From Anaerobacillus alkalilacustris (GTDB lineage: Bacteria > Bacillota > Bacilli > Bacillales > Anaerobacillaceae): 64,000 bases of DNA. The position numbers and the translations under genes were made by a program. Below are positions 37,767-47,090 of the stretch, piece after piece. The stretch spans positions 561 through 64,560 of the forward strand of contig NZ_MLQR01000002.1 of NCBI RefSeq assembly GCF_001866005.1. Direction: 5' to 3'. Each line of letters begins with the position of its first letter. Position 1 is the stretch's first letter. Under the pieces are notes generated by a model. That model did not search any database and had not been told where the DNA came from. It worked only from the letters and a program-made list of their open reading frames with translations.

Positions 37767-38897
37767 ATGTTTCCTTTTGAGAAGATTAAAGGCCTTGCGT
37801 TTCAAGATGAAAAAACAAAACGGTTAGTGAAAAGGTTAAAAAGAAATAATATTGCTGTTATTGATCACCAAGATATTGATGTTACTGCTGCACAAATGCT
37901 AATTGATTGTGGGGTTAAAGCAGTAGTGAATTTAAGCAATTCAATGACTGGAATCTTTATTCATGATGGTGTTGAGGTTTTATTAAATGCAAAAATACCA
38001 GTATTTGACGTTATGGAAGACTTATTAGATATTAATGTTGATGGGAAGTTTTTATTAATTAAAGAAAATTGTTTATTTGTGGATAGTAATGGAATTTGGG
38101 AAGAGCTATGCACATTAAAGTTATATAATTCCTTAGATGTTAAATACTTGAAAGAAAAAGCAAATTTACTTTTTCCGGAGCAATTTAAAGCTTTTGTTGG
38201 TAATTCCTTATACTATGGAGAGAAGGAGCTAGAAGTTTTTGTTCAGGAGGTGAAGAAATTACCTATATTAAGACAATTATTTAATAAAGAAGTTTTGGTT
38301 GTTGCTAGAGGTGCAAATTACGAAAGGGATTTAAAAGTACTAAAACCTATTTTAAAAAGAAAAAAGCTTACTACAATTGCGGTAGATGGTGGTGCCGATG
38401 GCTTACTCAAAAATGGTAAAAAACCTGATTATATCATTGGTGATATGGACTCTGTTTCTGAAAAAGCATTGAAAAGTGGTGCCGTACTAATTGTACATAC
38501 TTATTGTGATGGAAGAGCTCCTGGAGAAGCGCGAGTTAGATCGTTACAAATACCTTATGAAAAATTGACGTTTATAGGTACGAGTGAGGATATAGCAATT
38601 ATTTTTGCGTATTGTTCTGGTGCAAATAAGATTTATACTCTTGGTACAAGAGTGGGAATGAATGAGTTTCTTGAAAAAGGTAGGATAGGTATGGGGTCGA
38701 GTCTTTTAACAAGAATGAAAGTTGGACATGCACTTGTAGATTTAAAAGGAATTCATACTTTATTAGAAACTAAAGAAGATAAAACATTAAATCGTGTGAT
38801 GGTGCTACCTGCTTTTTTATCATTAGTTTTGCTCAGTATTAGTCAAAGGTTTGAGTTGTTTTTATCATTAGTTTTTCAGTGGTGGAGCGGGAGGTAA
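37767..38897 (+). CDS. SteA-like putative cytokinetic ring protein
   Basis: The 376-residue protein has a thiamin-pyrophosphokinase-like fold, seen in IAVDGGADGLLKNGKKPDYIIGDMDSVS near 210 (quoted here in part: GDMDSVS), preceded by VVARGANYERDLKVLKPIL. A C-terminal hydrophobic segment (about residues 347-370) follows. This matches the SteA family, which in Corynebacterium works with SteB at division and in envelope integrity. It is paired with a SteB-like gene, supporting the assignment. It is unlikely to be a true thiamin pyrophosphokinase, because of the extra N-terminal region and the membrane tail. The ATG at 37767 follows GGAGTGG. Confidence 0.72.
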   Translation: MFPFEKIKGLAFQDEKTKRLVKRLKRNNIAVIDHQDIDVTAAQMLIDCGVKAVVNLSNSMTGIFIHDGVEVLLNAKIPVFDVMEDLLDINVDGKFLLIKENCLFVDSNGIWEELCTLKLYNSLDVKYLKEKANLLFPEQFKAFVGNSLYYGEKELEVFVQEVKKLPILRQLFNKEVLVVARGANYERDLKVLKPILKRKKLTTIAVDGGADGLLKNGKKPDYIIGDMDSVSEKALKSGAVLIVHTYCDGRAPGEARVRSLQIPYEKLTFIGTSEDIAIIFAYCSGANKIYTLGTRVGMNEFLEKGRIGMGSSLLTRMKVGHALVDLKGIHTLLETKEDKTLNRVMVLPAFLSLVLLSISQRFELFLSLVFQWWSGR

Positions 38898-38902
38898 TTA
38901 AT

Positions 38903-39370
38903 ATGAAAAAAGTACATTTCATGCAGCTGTTTACAATTTGTGTGTATTTAGTAATTGGCATTTCTATCGGACTGGCATTTGATAAGGATTGGTTAAAAGA
39001 AGAACAAATGGCATATGTTCAACAATTGAAGAATGAAAATGCACTTCTTCAAGAAGAAAAGGAGGCTTGGGTTAATTATGTAGAAGATGAAATTAATCAA
39101 ATTAAAATTTTTGCTAAGGCTGATAAAGAGAATTTCCAAGATTTAATGAACGTTTTTTCTAATATAGGTATAAAGTTAGAAGAATTACCAGAAACCATTG
39201 GGGTTTATCAGCAAAATGGAATTATAGTTTCGTTAGGTGAAGAACTTGAAGAAACATATGGGTTACCTCATCTATCACTTGAAAAAATACCTAGTCATGA
39301 GGATTTAACAATTATGTATTTATCTTTATTGCGCCTTAAAGAGGAGTTATCTAATGAAATCGTTAACTAG
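38903..39370 (+). CDS. SteB-like membrane protein
   Basis: A 155-residue protein with one N-terminal membrane segment (about residues 8-24) followed by a coiled coil (about 32-65) and a small alpha/beta end domain. It has the SteB/copper-transporter-like layout and stands directly after the SteA-like gene. The ATG at 38903 follows GGGAGG; an earlier in-frame start at 38879 overlaps the preceding gene. No metal-binding motif is visible, so the copper-transporter label used for some relatives has no support here. Overlaps the next gene by 17 bases. Confidence 0.6.
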   Translation: MKKVHFMQLFTICVYLVIGISIGLAFDKDWLKEEQMAYVQQLKNENALLQEEKEAWVNYVEDEINQIKIFAKADKENFQDLMNVFSNIGIKLEELPETIGVYQQNGIIVSLGEELEETYGLPHLSLEKIPSHEDLTIMYLSLLRLKEELSNEIVN

Positions 39371-40019
39371 TGTTGTAGTACCGGCTTATAACGAAGAGGA
39401 TATGATAAAAATAACGTTAGCGACATTGAATCGCTGTTCTTGGGTAAATCAGTTAATAGTTGTAGATGATGGTAGTAACGATAGAACAGCTTTAATTGCT
39501 GAGAATTATTGTGATCAAGTTATTAGTTTAAAACAAAATAAAGGAAAAGCATGTGCGTTAAAAGAAGGGTGGAAAGCTTCGTTAAACGATGTTGTTATAT
39601 CTCTAGATGCAGATTTAGGAATAACAGCAAGGGAAGGAGAGAAACTCGTAGAAAAACTTCTGTCTTCTAAACTTGATTGTGTTATAGCCCGGTTACCGAT
39701 ACAGCAAAAAAGTGGGTTTGGAATGATGAAACATCGTGCACAAAAACTGATTTTTTCACAAACTGGGAGATGGTTTAATGCCCCTTTATCAGGTCAAAGG
39801 GCTATAAGGAAAGGTTGGCTTCCGTTATTGTTAGATAAAAGCTATGTAGGATATGGAATAGAAATGGCAATGACCATTGATTTATTAAAAGCAGGAGCTG
39901 AGGTTGAAGAGGTTGAGGTTAACTTTTCTCATAGAGCTACTGGTAAAGATGTTCGAGGTTTTATCCATCGTGGTAAACAGTGGATTGATATGGAAAAAAC
40001 TTTAAGGAAAATGAGATGA
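39354..40019 (+). CDS. Family 2 glycosyltransferase
   Basis: The 221-residue protein has a GT-A fold: SVVVPAYNEEDMIKITLATL at the start, QLIVVDDGSNDRT near 35, KGKACALKEGWK near 63 and DVVISLDADLGI near 80 with the metal-binding DxD. It resembles DPM1/DolP-mannose-type enzymes but is short and lacks membrane segments. The acceptor is probably a lipid or envelope polymer, given the MraY-like neighbour two bases downstream. Confidence 0.8.
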   Translation: MKSLTSVVVPAYNEEDMIKITLATLNRCSWVNQLIVVDDGSNDRTALIAENYCDQVISLKQNKGKACALKEGWKASLNDVVISLDADLGITAREGEKLVEKLLSSKLDCVIARLPIQQKSGFGMMKHRAQKLIFSQTGRWFNAPLSGQRAIRKGWLPLLLDKSYVGYGIEMAMTIDLLKAGAEVEEVEVNFSHRATGKDVRGFIHRGKQWIDMEKTLRKMR

Positions 40020-40020
40020 C

Positions 40021-40797
40021 ATGGTGATTGCAATTATTTTAAACTTTATAATTTTGTTTGTTACAGCTAGGTTATTTGTCAAATTAGGTTGGACAGTTGT
40101 TAACTATAAAGGGGACAAGGTACCATATAATATTGGACTGTGTGTTTTCATTTCATTGTTTTTACTTCTAGCCTTAAAGCAAAGCATTTCTTTGATTGCT
40201 TTAATATATTTAGCAACTCTTTGGTTGACGGGGTTTATTGATGATCGTTTTGGAACAAAGTACCCCAAAGGATTGAAAGGTCATATTAGTTTATTTATTA
40301 GTAAAGGAAAAATGTCAACTGGGTTATTAAAGTTAGTTGGAACCATTATCATTTCGTTCATTTTTGCAACCTTTATAGGTGATAGGGCTATTTTAGAAAA
40401 AATAATAATATTTTTAATCTTGATTATGACGCCTCACGTTATGAATTTATTTGATACTCGACCATTGCGAGTGTGGAAAGTAATTTTTATACATTCATTT
40501 ATTTTTCTACCAACGTTAATCAGATTGTCAGTATCTACTCAAGTTTCAGTTCTGCTTATTTTGTCCTCCTTCCTATATTATGAAGGAAATAAGAGGGGAA
40601 TGTTAGGTGATAATGGTGCCACTCTATTAGGTGGGGGAATAGGGTTGGGGTTAATATACCATTTATCTTTTTTTCTACAATGTATCCTAGTACTTGCTTA
40701 TTTTTCTATTATACTAATTACTGAAAGAATTTCATTAACTGAGTGGATTGAGAGTAATCCGATCTTGAGTAGGATAGATCGATGGGGTGTGTCGTAA
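40021..40797 (+). CDS. MraY/WecA-like glycosyl-1-phosphate transferase
   Basis: A polytopic membrane protein of 258 residues with roughly eight segments. Features of the polyprenyl-phosphate N-acetylhexosamine-1-phosphate transferase superfamily are WLTGFIDDRFGTKYPKGLKG near 78, MNLFDTRPLRVWK near 141 and the GDNGATLLGGGIGLG motif near 196. It is shorter than typical MraY (about 320), so the exact reaction is unclear. With the adjacent glycosyltransferase it may make an undecaprenyl-linked envelope sugar. Confidence 0.72.
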   Translation: MVIAIILNFIILFVTARLFVKLGWTVVNYKGDKVPYNIGLCVFISLFLLLALKQSISLIALIYLATLWLTGFIDDRFGTKYPKGLKGHISLFISKGKMSTGLLKLVGTIIISFIFATFIGDRAILEKIIIFLILIMTPHVMNLFDTRPLRVWKVIFIHSFIFLPTLIRLSVSTQVSVLLILSSFLYYEGNKRGMLGDNGATLLGGGIGLGLIYHLSFFLQCILVLAYFSIILITERISLTEWIESNPILSRIDRWGVS

Positions 40798-40836
40798 CAA
40801 AGGAAGCGCTAAAATATAGGTGTCTTCCTTTTTCGT
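40797..40836 (+). terminator. Terminator of the ste/glycosyltransferase cluster
   Basis: AAAGGAAG pairs with CTTCCTTT around an 18-base loop, followed by TTTCG. Moderate strength. Confidence 0.55.
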
Positions 40837-41306
40837 ATGTCAAGAGTTTCTTTATTACTTTGAGGTTAATAATTCCATTAATCAAACTGATTTGTACGTA
40901 AGGGTCATAGACCCAATCTGAATTTCCGATGTTCTAGCGAAGCTAGAACGAGTTCTTTTTCAAACTATATGTATTTGATAACGCAACGACCAAGTAGATA
41001 TAGCTTCATATTCACTTAAAATTTCTATATTGAAATTCATTAATTTCTAAATAGTGTTTCATTTTTGTTTGTTACTACCTAGATAGTGTATAGTAACTAG
41101 TGAAAACTATTATTTGTGATAGGGGAAAAATTGAATTAAATGACATGCGACGAAATGAATGGTATGTTAAAACTTAGGGAGTGCAATATAAAATTGTGAA
41201 CAAATTTTATTTTATCCCATCGATAAAGGGAATTTATTCATAGGTCATGAATTATGTAAGGTAGGTTTGTAATTTGGATATTTATTGTTAGAATGGAGGA
41301 TTTTTA
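40837..41306. other. Intergenic region before ptb
   Basis: It contains repeat B copy 1 and otherwise AT-rich DNA. I looked for a -24/-12 (sigma-L) promoter as in the B. subtilis bkd operon and found none, and no bkdR gene is present. Confidence 0.5.
40880..40960. repeat. Intergenic repeat B, copy 1 (short form)
   Basis: Reads TAATCAAACTGATTTGTACG, then GGGTCATAGACCC, TCTGAATTTCCGATG and the hairpin GTTCTAGCGAAGCTAGAAC. The copy at 48358 has the same ends with about 60 extra bases inside. Confidence 0.7.
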
Positions 41307-42209
41307 TTGCTTTTAGATTCATTTATGCAAGAGGCAACAGAGTATCCATCGAAAGTAGTTGCTGTAGCATCTGCTGACAATGAAGAGGTAATAGAAGCAG
41401 TTGTCAAAGCTCTTGAAGGTAAGTTAGCAACCTTTTTACTATACGGACAGAAAGAAAAGATTAATTCGTTTCTTTCTGGTAAAAAATTAGCTTCTACATA
41501 TATGAATAATATTCAAGTTGTCGATGCCGAAAGTGTTGACGATGCGGCAAAATTTGCTGTTCAAGCAGTCAATGAAGGTAAGGCCGATATATTGATGAAA
41601 GGGATGGTCTCGACCTCTATTATATTAAAAGAAGTCTTAAATAAAGATTATGGTTTACGGGATGGGAGATTACTGTCTCACATTGCAGTTTTTCAGATCC
41701 AAAATTTTGAAAGACTAATTTTTGTTACTGATGCTGCGATGAATATAGTACCAGACCTACAGCAAAAGGTTGAGATCATCAACAACTCTGTTCGCTTTGT
41801 AAGGAAATTAGGTATAGATAACCCGAAGGTCGCTGTTATTTCATCGGTTGAAACAGTTAATCCTAATATGTCTGCAACAGTAGACGGTGCTCTACTTTCA
41901 AAAATGAATACAAGAGGACAAATAAAAAACTGTATAGTTGATGGACCGTTAGCTTTAGATAATGCGATCTCGCCACAAGCAGCCAAACTGAAAGGTATAG
42001 AGGGGGAGGTTGCTGGTAAGGCTGACATCATCATGGTTCCAACTGTTGATGTTGGCAATGTGCTATACAAGTCATTAGTATACTTTTCAAAGGCAAAAGT
42101 TGGTGCTGTTATTTTAGGAGCAAAAGTTCCAATCGTGTTAACATCGAGATCAGATTCTACGGAAAGCAAGTTATATTCACTAGCCTTGGCAGTTCGTTCT
42201 GTTAGGTAG
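41307..42209 (+). CDS. ptb: Phosphate butyryltransferase
   Basis: Ptb exchanges CoA for phosphate on branched-chain or butyryl-CoA. With Buk it turns acyl-CoA into acid and ATP. The 300 residues belong to the PTA/PTB family, with DILMKGMVSTSIILKEVL near 92, GRLLSHIAVFQ near 123 and GPLALDNAISPQAAKLKGI near 212. The TTG start is six bases after GGAGGA. It opens the bkd cluster; in B. subtilis bcd follows, but not here. Confidence 0.93.
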   Translation: MLLDSFMQEATEYPSKVVAVASADNEEVIEAVVKALEGKLATFLLYGQKEKINSFLSGKKLASTYMNNIQVVDAESVDDAAKFAVQAVNEGKADILMKGMVSTSIILKEVLNKDYGLRDGRLLSHIAVFQIQNFERLIFVTDAAMNIVPDLQQKVEIINNSVRFVRKLGIDNPKVAVISSVETVNPNMSATVDGALLSKMNTRGQIKNCIVDGPLALDNAISPQAAKLKGIEGEVAGKADIIMVPTVDVGNVLYKSLVYFSKAKVGAVILGAKVPIVLTSRSDSTESKLYSLALAVRSVR

Positions 42210-42496
42210 AAAATTAGAGGCTTTAGTTTTGATAAAGTTAAACGTAGATCATTTTAATGGTAGAGAAGTTTCTAGTCATAAACCACTACAAAAAGCTTTC
42301 CTCGTCTACCACAAGTCGAGATACTAATTTACATAAAAAATTAAGTAACTAACAGTGCAACAGGTAAAGGAATTCAAAAATAGTGTGAATTCCATAATTA
42401 TCAATTTGAGCCACATAATCTAAATCTATTGGTAGGGATAATGAATTATGAAATCCATTAAATTAAGATAAATAAATTGTTTTGGAGGCAGTTTAT

Positions 42497-43606
42497 GTGT
42501 TAGAAGAATATCGAATTTTAGCTATAAATCCAGGATCTACCTCTACCAAAATAGCGGTTTATACTAATGATTGTTGTATTTTTGAAAAGAACATAAGGCA
42601 TGATACAGCTTTGTTAAGGTCCTTTAACAAAGCTATCGACCAATTTTTATTCCGAAAAGAGATTATTTTAGAAACGATAGAAAAAGAAAAGTTGGATCTG
42701 TCACAATTAAATGCTGTTATAGGGAGAGGTGGATTGCTCCGACCGATTGAAAGTGGGACATATGAAGTTAACGAAGAAATGTTAAAAGATCTACGTTTAG
42801 GTTATTCAGGAGAGCATGCTTCAAACTTAGGTGGGATTTTAGCATATGAGATAGCTTCACTGTTTAACATTCCATCATATATTGTTGATCCAGTTGTTGT
42901 GGATGAAATGGATAGTATTGCTAAGGTATCAGGATTTTCTCTTTTTGAAAGAAAAAGTATTTTTCATGCCTTAAATCAGAAGGCTGTAGCAAAACGGATT
43001 TCCAAAGATTTAAGTAAAGATTATAAAGACCTTAATTTAATAGTTGCCCATATGGGTGGTGGAATTACCGTAGGAGTTCATAAAGGTGGACGAGTAATTG
43101 ATGTGAATAATGGTTTGAATGGAGAAGGTCCATTTTCTCCGGAGCGGTCCGGAACGATACCAGCAGGTGAATTAGTTTCTTTGTGTTTTTCTGGACAATA
43201 TACGGTAAATGAGATCATGAAGAAAATTGTTGGGCAAGGTGGTCTAGTTGGGTACTTGGGTACAAATGATGCTACACAAGTAGAGAGTATGATACAAGCT
43301 GGTAATAAGAGAGCAAAACTAGTTTTTGAAGCTATGAGTTATCAAGTAGCAAAAGAAATTGGTGCTGCTAGTGCTGTTTTAAAAGGGGAAGTTGATTATA
43401 TTGTATTAACAGGTGGTTTAGCATTTAGTAGGAAATTCGTAAAAGACATATCCAATCGTGTCAGCTGGATTGCAAACGTTATTGTTCAACCAGGCGAAAA
43501 TGAAATGCAGGCATTAGTAGAAGGGGGATTAAGAATTCTTCGTGGAGAGGAATTGGTAAAAGTATACCCTGCTGAAACATTAATAAAAAGAAAAAAGGAG
43601 AGGTAG
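42497..43606 (+). CDS. buk: Butyrate kinase
   Basis: Buk makes ATP from branched-chain acyl phosphate. The 369-residue ASKHA-fold enzyme has [19 protein letters not shown] at the start, [19 protein letters not shown] near 75, [20 protein letters not shown] near 180 and [13 protein letters not shown] near 300. The GTG at 42497 is eight bases after TGGAGG; the TTG at 42482 is inside that site. A 287-base gap separates it from ptb, an unusual break in this operon. Confidence 0.93.
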   Translation: MLEEYRILAINPGSTSTKIAVYTNDCCIFEKNIRHDTALLRSFNKAIDQFLFRKEIILETIEKEKLDLSQLNAVIGRGGLLRPIESGTYEVNEEMLKDLRLGYSGEHASNLGGILAYEIASLFNIPSYIVDPVVVDEMDSIAKVSGFSLFERKSIFHALNQKAVAKRISKDLSKDYKDLNLIVAHMGGGITVGVHKGGRVIDVNNGLNGEGPFSPERSGTIPAGELVSLCFSGQYTVNEIMKKIVGQGGLVGYLGTNDATQVESMIQAGNKRAKLVFEAMSYQVAKEIGAASAVLKGEVDYIVLTGGLAFSRKFVKDISNRVSWIANVIVQPGENEMQALVEGGLRILRGEELVKVYPAETLIKRKKER

Positions 43607-43611
43607 AAAAA

Positions 43612-45033
43612 GTGGCGAAAGAGTATGATTTAGTAATATTAGGAGCAGGTACAGGTGGTTATGTAGCAGCTATTAAAGCATCTCAATTAGGATTGAGAGT
43701 AGCTGTTGTAGAAAAAGGAAAACTAGGTGGTACTTGTCTTCACCATGGATGTATACCGAGTAAGGCACTCCTTAGAAGTGCAGAAGTATATTCAACTATG
43801 AAACATTCTGAAGAGTTCGGAGTTACAGCTAAAGATATCACACTACATTTTGATAAAGTTCAACAAAGAAAGGAAAAAATTATAGATAATCTTTATAAAG
43901 GTGTCCAACATCTAATGAAGAAAGGAAAAATTGATGTATATGAAGGTATTGGGCGTATTTTAGGTCCGTCAATTTTTTCGCCGACACCAGGTACAATTTC
44001 AGTGGAGTTGAATGACGGTAGAGAAAATGAAATGCTTATTCCTAAAAATGTAATAATAGCTACTGGATCAAGACCTAAGTCTATGCCCGGAGTTGATATC
44101 GATGGTAAGTATGTACTTTCAAGTAATGAGGCGTTACAAATGGATGAGCTTCCTAAATCAATGATCATTGTTGGAGGCGGTGTTATTGGAGTTGAATGGG
44201 CTTCGATGTTAAATGATTTCGGAGTTCAAGTTGTCATTCTTGAGTATTCTGATCGAATATTACCGACAGAGGACCACGAAATCTCAAAAGAAGCAGCACG
44301 AGCATTAAAGAAGAAAGGCGTGAAAATAGTTACAGGAGCAAAGGTTCTTTTTGAAACGATCGAAAAAAGTGATACTATTTCCGTACAAGCACAGCGTAAT
44401 GGGGAAACAAAATTGTTTACAGCTGAAAAGTTACTTGTTTCTGTTGGTAGACAGGCGAATATTGAAGGAATAGGAATAGAAAACACTGATATAGAGATTG
44501 AAAATGGTGTTATTAAAACAAATGAATTTTATCAAACAAAAGAATCCCACATATATGCTATTGGAGATGTCATTGGTGGTTTGCAATTAGCTCATGTAGC
44601 ATCACATGAAGGTATTAAAGCAGTAGAGCATATAGCAAACCAAAACCCTTTAGTTATTGATTATGATCTTATAGCAAAGTGTGTATATAGTTCTCCTGAA
44701 GTTGCAAGTATTGGCTTAACAGAAAACGAAGCTAAAGATAAAGGGTATAAAGTGAAAACCGGAAAGTTCTTATTTAAAGCAATTGGAAAAGCGTTGGTCT
44801 TTGGAAAAACTGATGGTTTCGTAAAACTTGTAGTTGATGAAAGTACAGAAGATTTATTAGGGGTTCATATGATTGGACCGCATGTCACAGACATGATTTC
44901 GGAAGCTAGTTTAGCTAAAGTATTAGATGCCACTCATTGGGAAGTTGCAAATACTATACATCCCCATCCGACTCTCTCGGAAGCAATCGGTGAAGCTGCC
45001 TTAGCTGTTGATGGTAAAGCCATACATGGATAA
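43612..45033 (+). CDS. lpdV: Dihydrolipoyl dehydrogenase E3 of the branched-chain complex
   Basis: E3 reoxidises dihydrolipoyl groups of the E2 protein with NAD+. The 473 residues have the FAD motif LGAGTGGYVAAIKA, the redox disulfide in GGTCLHHGCIPSKALL near 40, the NAD loop VGGGVIGVEWASMLNDFG near 184, and the catalytic His-Glu in HPHPTLSEAI near 450. The GTG follows AGGAGAGG; five bases separate it from buk. Confidence 0.95.
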   Translation: MAKEYDLVILGAGTGGYVAAIKASQLGLRVAVVEKGKLGGTCLHHGCIPSKALLRSAEVYSTMKHSEEFGVTAKDITLHFDKVQQRKEKIIDNLYKGVQHLMKKGKIDVYEGIGRILGPSIFSPTPGTISVELNDGRENEMLIPKNVIIATGSRPKSMPGVDIDGKYVLSSNEALQMDELPKSMIIVGGGVIGVEWASMLNDFGVQVVILEYSDRILPTEDHEISKEAARALKKKGVKIVTGAKVLFETIEKSDTISVQAQRNGETKLFTAEKLLVSVGRQANIEGIGIENTDIEIENGVIKTNEFYQTKESHIYAIGDVIGGLQLAHVASHEGIKAVEHIANQNPLVIDYDLIAKCVYSSPEVASIGLTENEAKDKGYKVKTGKFLFKAIGKALVFGKTDGFVKLVVDESTEDLLGVHMIGPHVTDMISEASLAKVLDATHWEVANTIHPHPTLSEAIGEAALAVDGKAIHG

Positions 45034-45087
45034 ATGATATAAATTTTAGGTGGTATTTCATTAATTCAATAAAAAGGGAGGCTTATA

Positions 45088-46086
45088 ATGATAGAAAACC
45101 GCCACACTCAATTGGGGTTAACAGACACTGATGTAAGTGAAATTTATGAAAAGATGTTATTAGCAAGGAAAATAGATGAAAGAATGTGGTTGTTAAACCG
45201 TGCAGGAAAAATTCCGTTCGTTGTTTCTTGTCAAGGACAGGAAGCAGCTCAAGTTGGGGCAGCTTTTGCCTTAAATAAGGAAAAAGATTACATATTACCT
45301 TATTATCGAGACATGGGAGTCGTACTGACTTTTGGAATGACTGCTCGTGACCTTATGTTATCGGCTTTTGCTAAAGCTGAAGATCCTAATTCAGGTGGAA
45401 GACAAATGCCAGGGCATTTTGGTCAAAAGAAGAATCGAATTGTAACTGGATCTTCACCAGTTACAACACAAGTTCCTCATGCTGTCGGTATAGCTTTAGC
45501 GGGAAAAATGCAGCAGAAAGACTTTGTAACATTCACAACATTTGGGGAGGGTTCTTCAAATCAAGGAGATTTTCATGAAGGAGCAAACTTTGCTGCTGTT
45601 CATAAACTACCAGTTATATTAATGTGTGAAAATAATAAGTACGCTATCTCGGTTCCGATTCATAAACAGTTAGCATGTGAAAAGGTGTCTGATCGTGCAA
45701 TTGGTTATGGAATGCCAGGAGTAACTGTAGACGGTAATGATCCTTTGGAAGTTTATCAGGCTGTAAAAGAGGCAGCTGATCGTGGTAGAAGAGGTGAAGG
45801 GCCAACTTTGATTGAAGCAGTAACATATCGCCTAACACCTCATTCTAGTGATGATGATGACCTGGTTTATCGCTCTAGAGAAGAGGTTGAAGAAGCAAAA
45901 AAGAAAGATGCAATCATCACTTTTAAACTTTATTTGAAAAAGTTAAATATATTAACAGATGAAAAAGAAGTAGAACTTAATGAACGTATTACCAATCTGG
46001 TAAATGATGCAACTGAGTATGCCGAAAATGCACCTTATGCACTTGCTGAAGACGCACTGAAATACGTTTATGCTGAGGAGGAATAA
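45088..46086 (+). CDS. bkdAA: Branched-chain 2-oxo acid dehydrogenase E1 alpha
   Basis: With BkdAB it decarboxylates branched-chain 2-oxo acids using thiamine diphosphate, providing starters for iso and anteiso fatty acids. The 332 residues show SCQGQEAAQVGAAFAL near 49, PGHFGQKKNRIVTGSSPV near 106, the ThDP motif GEGSSNQGDFHEGANFAAVH near 152 and YRLTPHSSDDD near 247. AAGGGAGG precedes the ATG. Confidence 0.95.
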   Translation: MIENRHTQLGLTDTDVSEIYEKMLLARKIDERMWLLNRAGKIPFVVSCQGQEAAQVGAAFALNKEKDYILPYYRDMGVVLTFGMTARDLMLSAFAKAEDPNSGGRQMPGHFGQKKNRIVTGSSPVTTQVPHAVGIALAGKMQQKDFVTFTTFGEGSSNQGDFHEGANFAAVHKLPVILMCENNKYAISVPIHKQLACEKVSDRAIGYGMPGVTVDGNDPLEVYQAVKEAADRGRRGEGPTLIEAVTYRLTPHSSDDDDLVYRSREEVEEAKKKDAIITFKLYLKKLNILTDEKEVELNERITNLVNDATEYAENAPYALAEDALKYVYAEEE

Positions 46087-46089
46087 TCA

Positions 46090-47073
46090 ATGCCTATCAT
46101 ATCTTATATCGATGCCGTTACACTTGCCATAAAAGAGGAAATGGAACGAGATGATAAGGTTTTTGTTCTTGGTGAAGATGTTGGTGCTCGAGGTGGAGTT
46201 TTTAGAGCGACAAATGGGCTATACAAGCAGTTTGGTGAGCAAAGAGTAATTGATACACCACTAGCAGAATCTGCTATCGTTGGTGTAAGTATAGGTGCTG
46301 CGATGTACGGGATGAGACCAATAGCAGAGATACAATTTGCTGATTTTATTATGCCTGCAGTTAATCAAATCGTTTCTGAAGCAGCGAGAATTCGTTATCG
46401 TTCTAATAACGATTGGAGTTGTCCACTTGTTATTAGAGCCCCTTATGGCGGTGGGGTCCATGGGGCCCTATATCATTCTCAATCTGTAGAGGCAATGTTT
46501 AGTGGCATACCTGGGCTAAAAATTGTAATGCCATCTACACCGTATGATGTAAAAGGTTTGCTGAAATCGGCTATTCGTGATAATGACCCAGTATTATTTT
46601 TTGAACATAAACGTGCATATCGATTAATAAAAGGTGAAGTGCCAAGTGAAGATTATACTCTCCAAATCGGAAAAGCTGATGTTAAGCGAAATGGTGATGA
46701 TCTTACTGTCATTACGTATGGATTAGCTGTTCACTTTTCTTTACAAGCTGCTGAAAGATTAGCTAGAGATGGAATATCAGTTCATATCATAGATTTAAGA
46801 ACGGTTTATCCTTTAGACAAAGAAGCGATCATAGAAGCTGCTAGTAAGACAGGGAAAGTTCTTCTTATTACAGAAGATAATAAAGAGGGTAGTGTTATGA
46901 GTGAAGTAGCGGCAATTATTGCTGAAAACTGCTTATTTGACTTAGATGCACCAATCAAGCGTTTAGCAGGACCGGATGTGCCAGCGATGCCATATGCACC
47001 TACTATGGAAAAGTTCTTTATGATTAATCCTGAAAAAATTGAAAAAGCAATGCGTGATTTAGCAGAGTTTTAA
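46090..47073 (+). CDS. bkdAB: Branched-chain 2-oxo acid dehydrogenase E1 beta
   Basis: The 327-residue beta subunit starts PIISYIDAVTLAIKEEMERD and has VFVLGEDVGARGGVFRAT near 24, DTPLAESAIVGVSIGAAMYG near 56 and AEIQFADFIMPAVNQIVSEA near 79. The gap from bkdAA is three bases, so the subunits are translated together. Confidence 0.95.
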   Translation: MPIISYIDAVTLAIKEEMERDDKVFVLGEDVGARGGVFRATNGLYKQFGEQRVIDTPLAESAIVGVSIGAAMYGMRPIAEIQFADFIMPAVNQIVSEAARIRYRSNNDWSCPLVIRAPYGGGVHGALYHSQSVEAMFSGIPGLKIVMPSTPYDVKGLLKSAIRDNDPVLFFEHKRAYRLIKGEVPSEDYTLQIGKADVKRNGDDLTVITYGLAVHFSLQAAERLARDGISVHIIDLRTVYPLDKEAIIEAASKTGKVLLITEDNKEGSVMSEVAAIIAENCLFDLDAPIKRLAGPDVPAMPYAPTMEKFFMINPEKIEKAMRDLAEF

Positions 47074-47090
47074 TGAGGGAGGTATACAAA

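Noticed and set aside
41000-41306. Sigma-L (-24/-12) promoter before ptb
   Set aside because: No GG...GC pair at the right distance could be found.
42210-42496. Remnant of bcd between ptb and buk
   Set aside because: No recognisable leucine dehydrogenase motif appears in any frame of this short gap.
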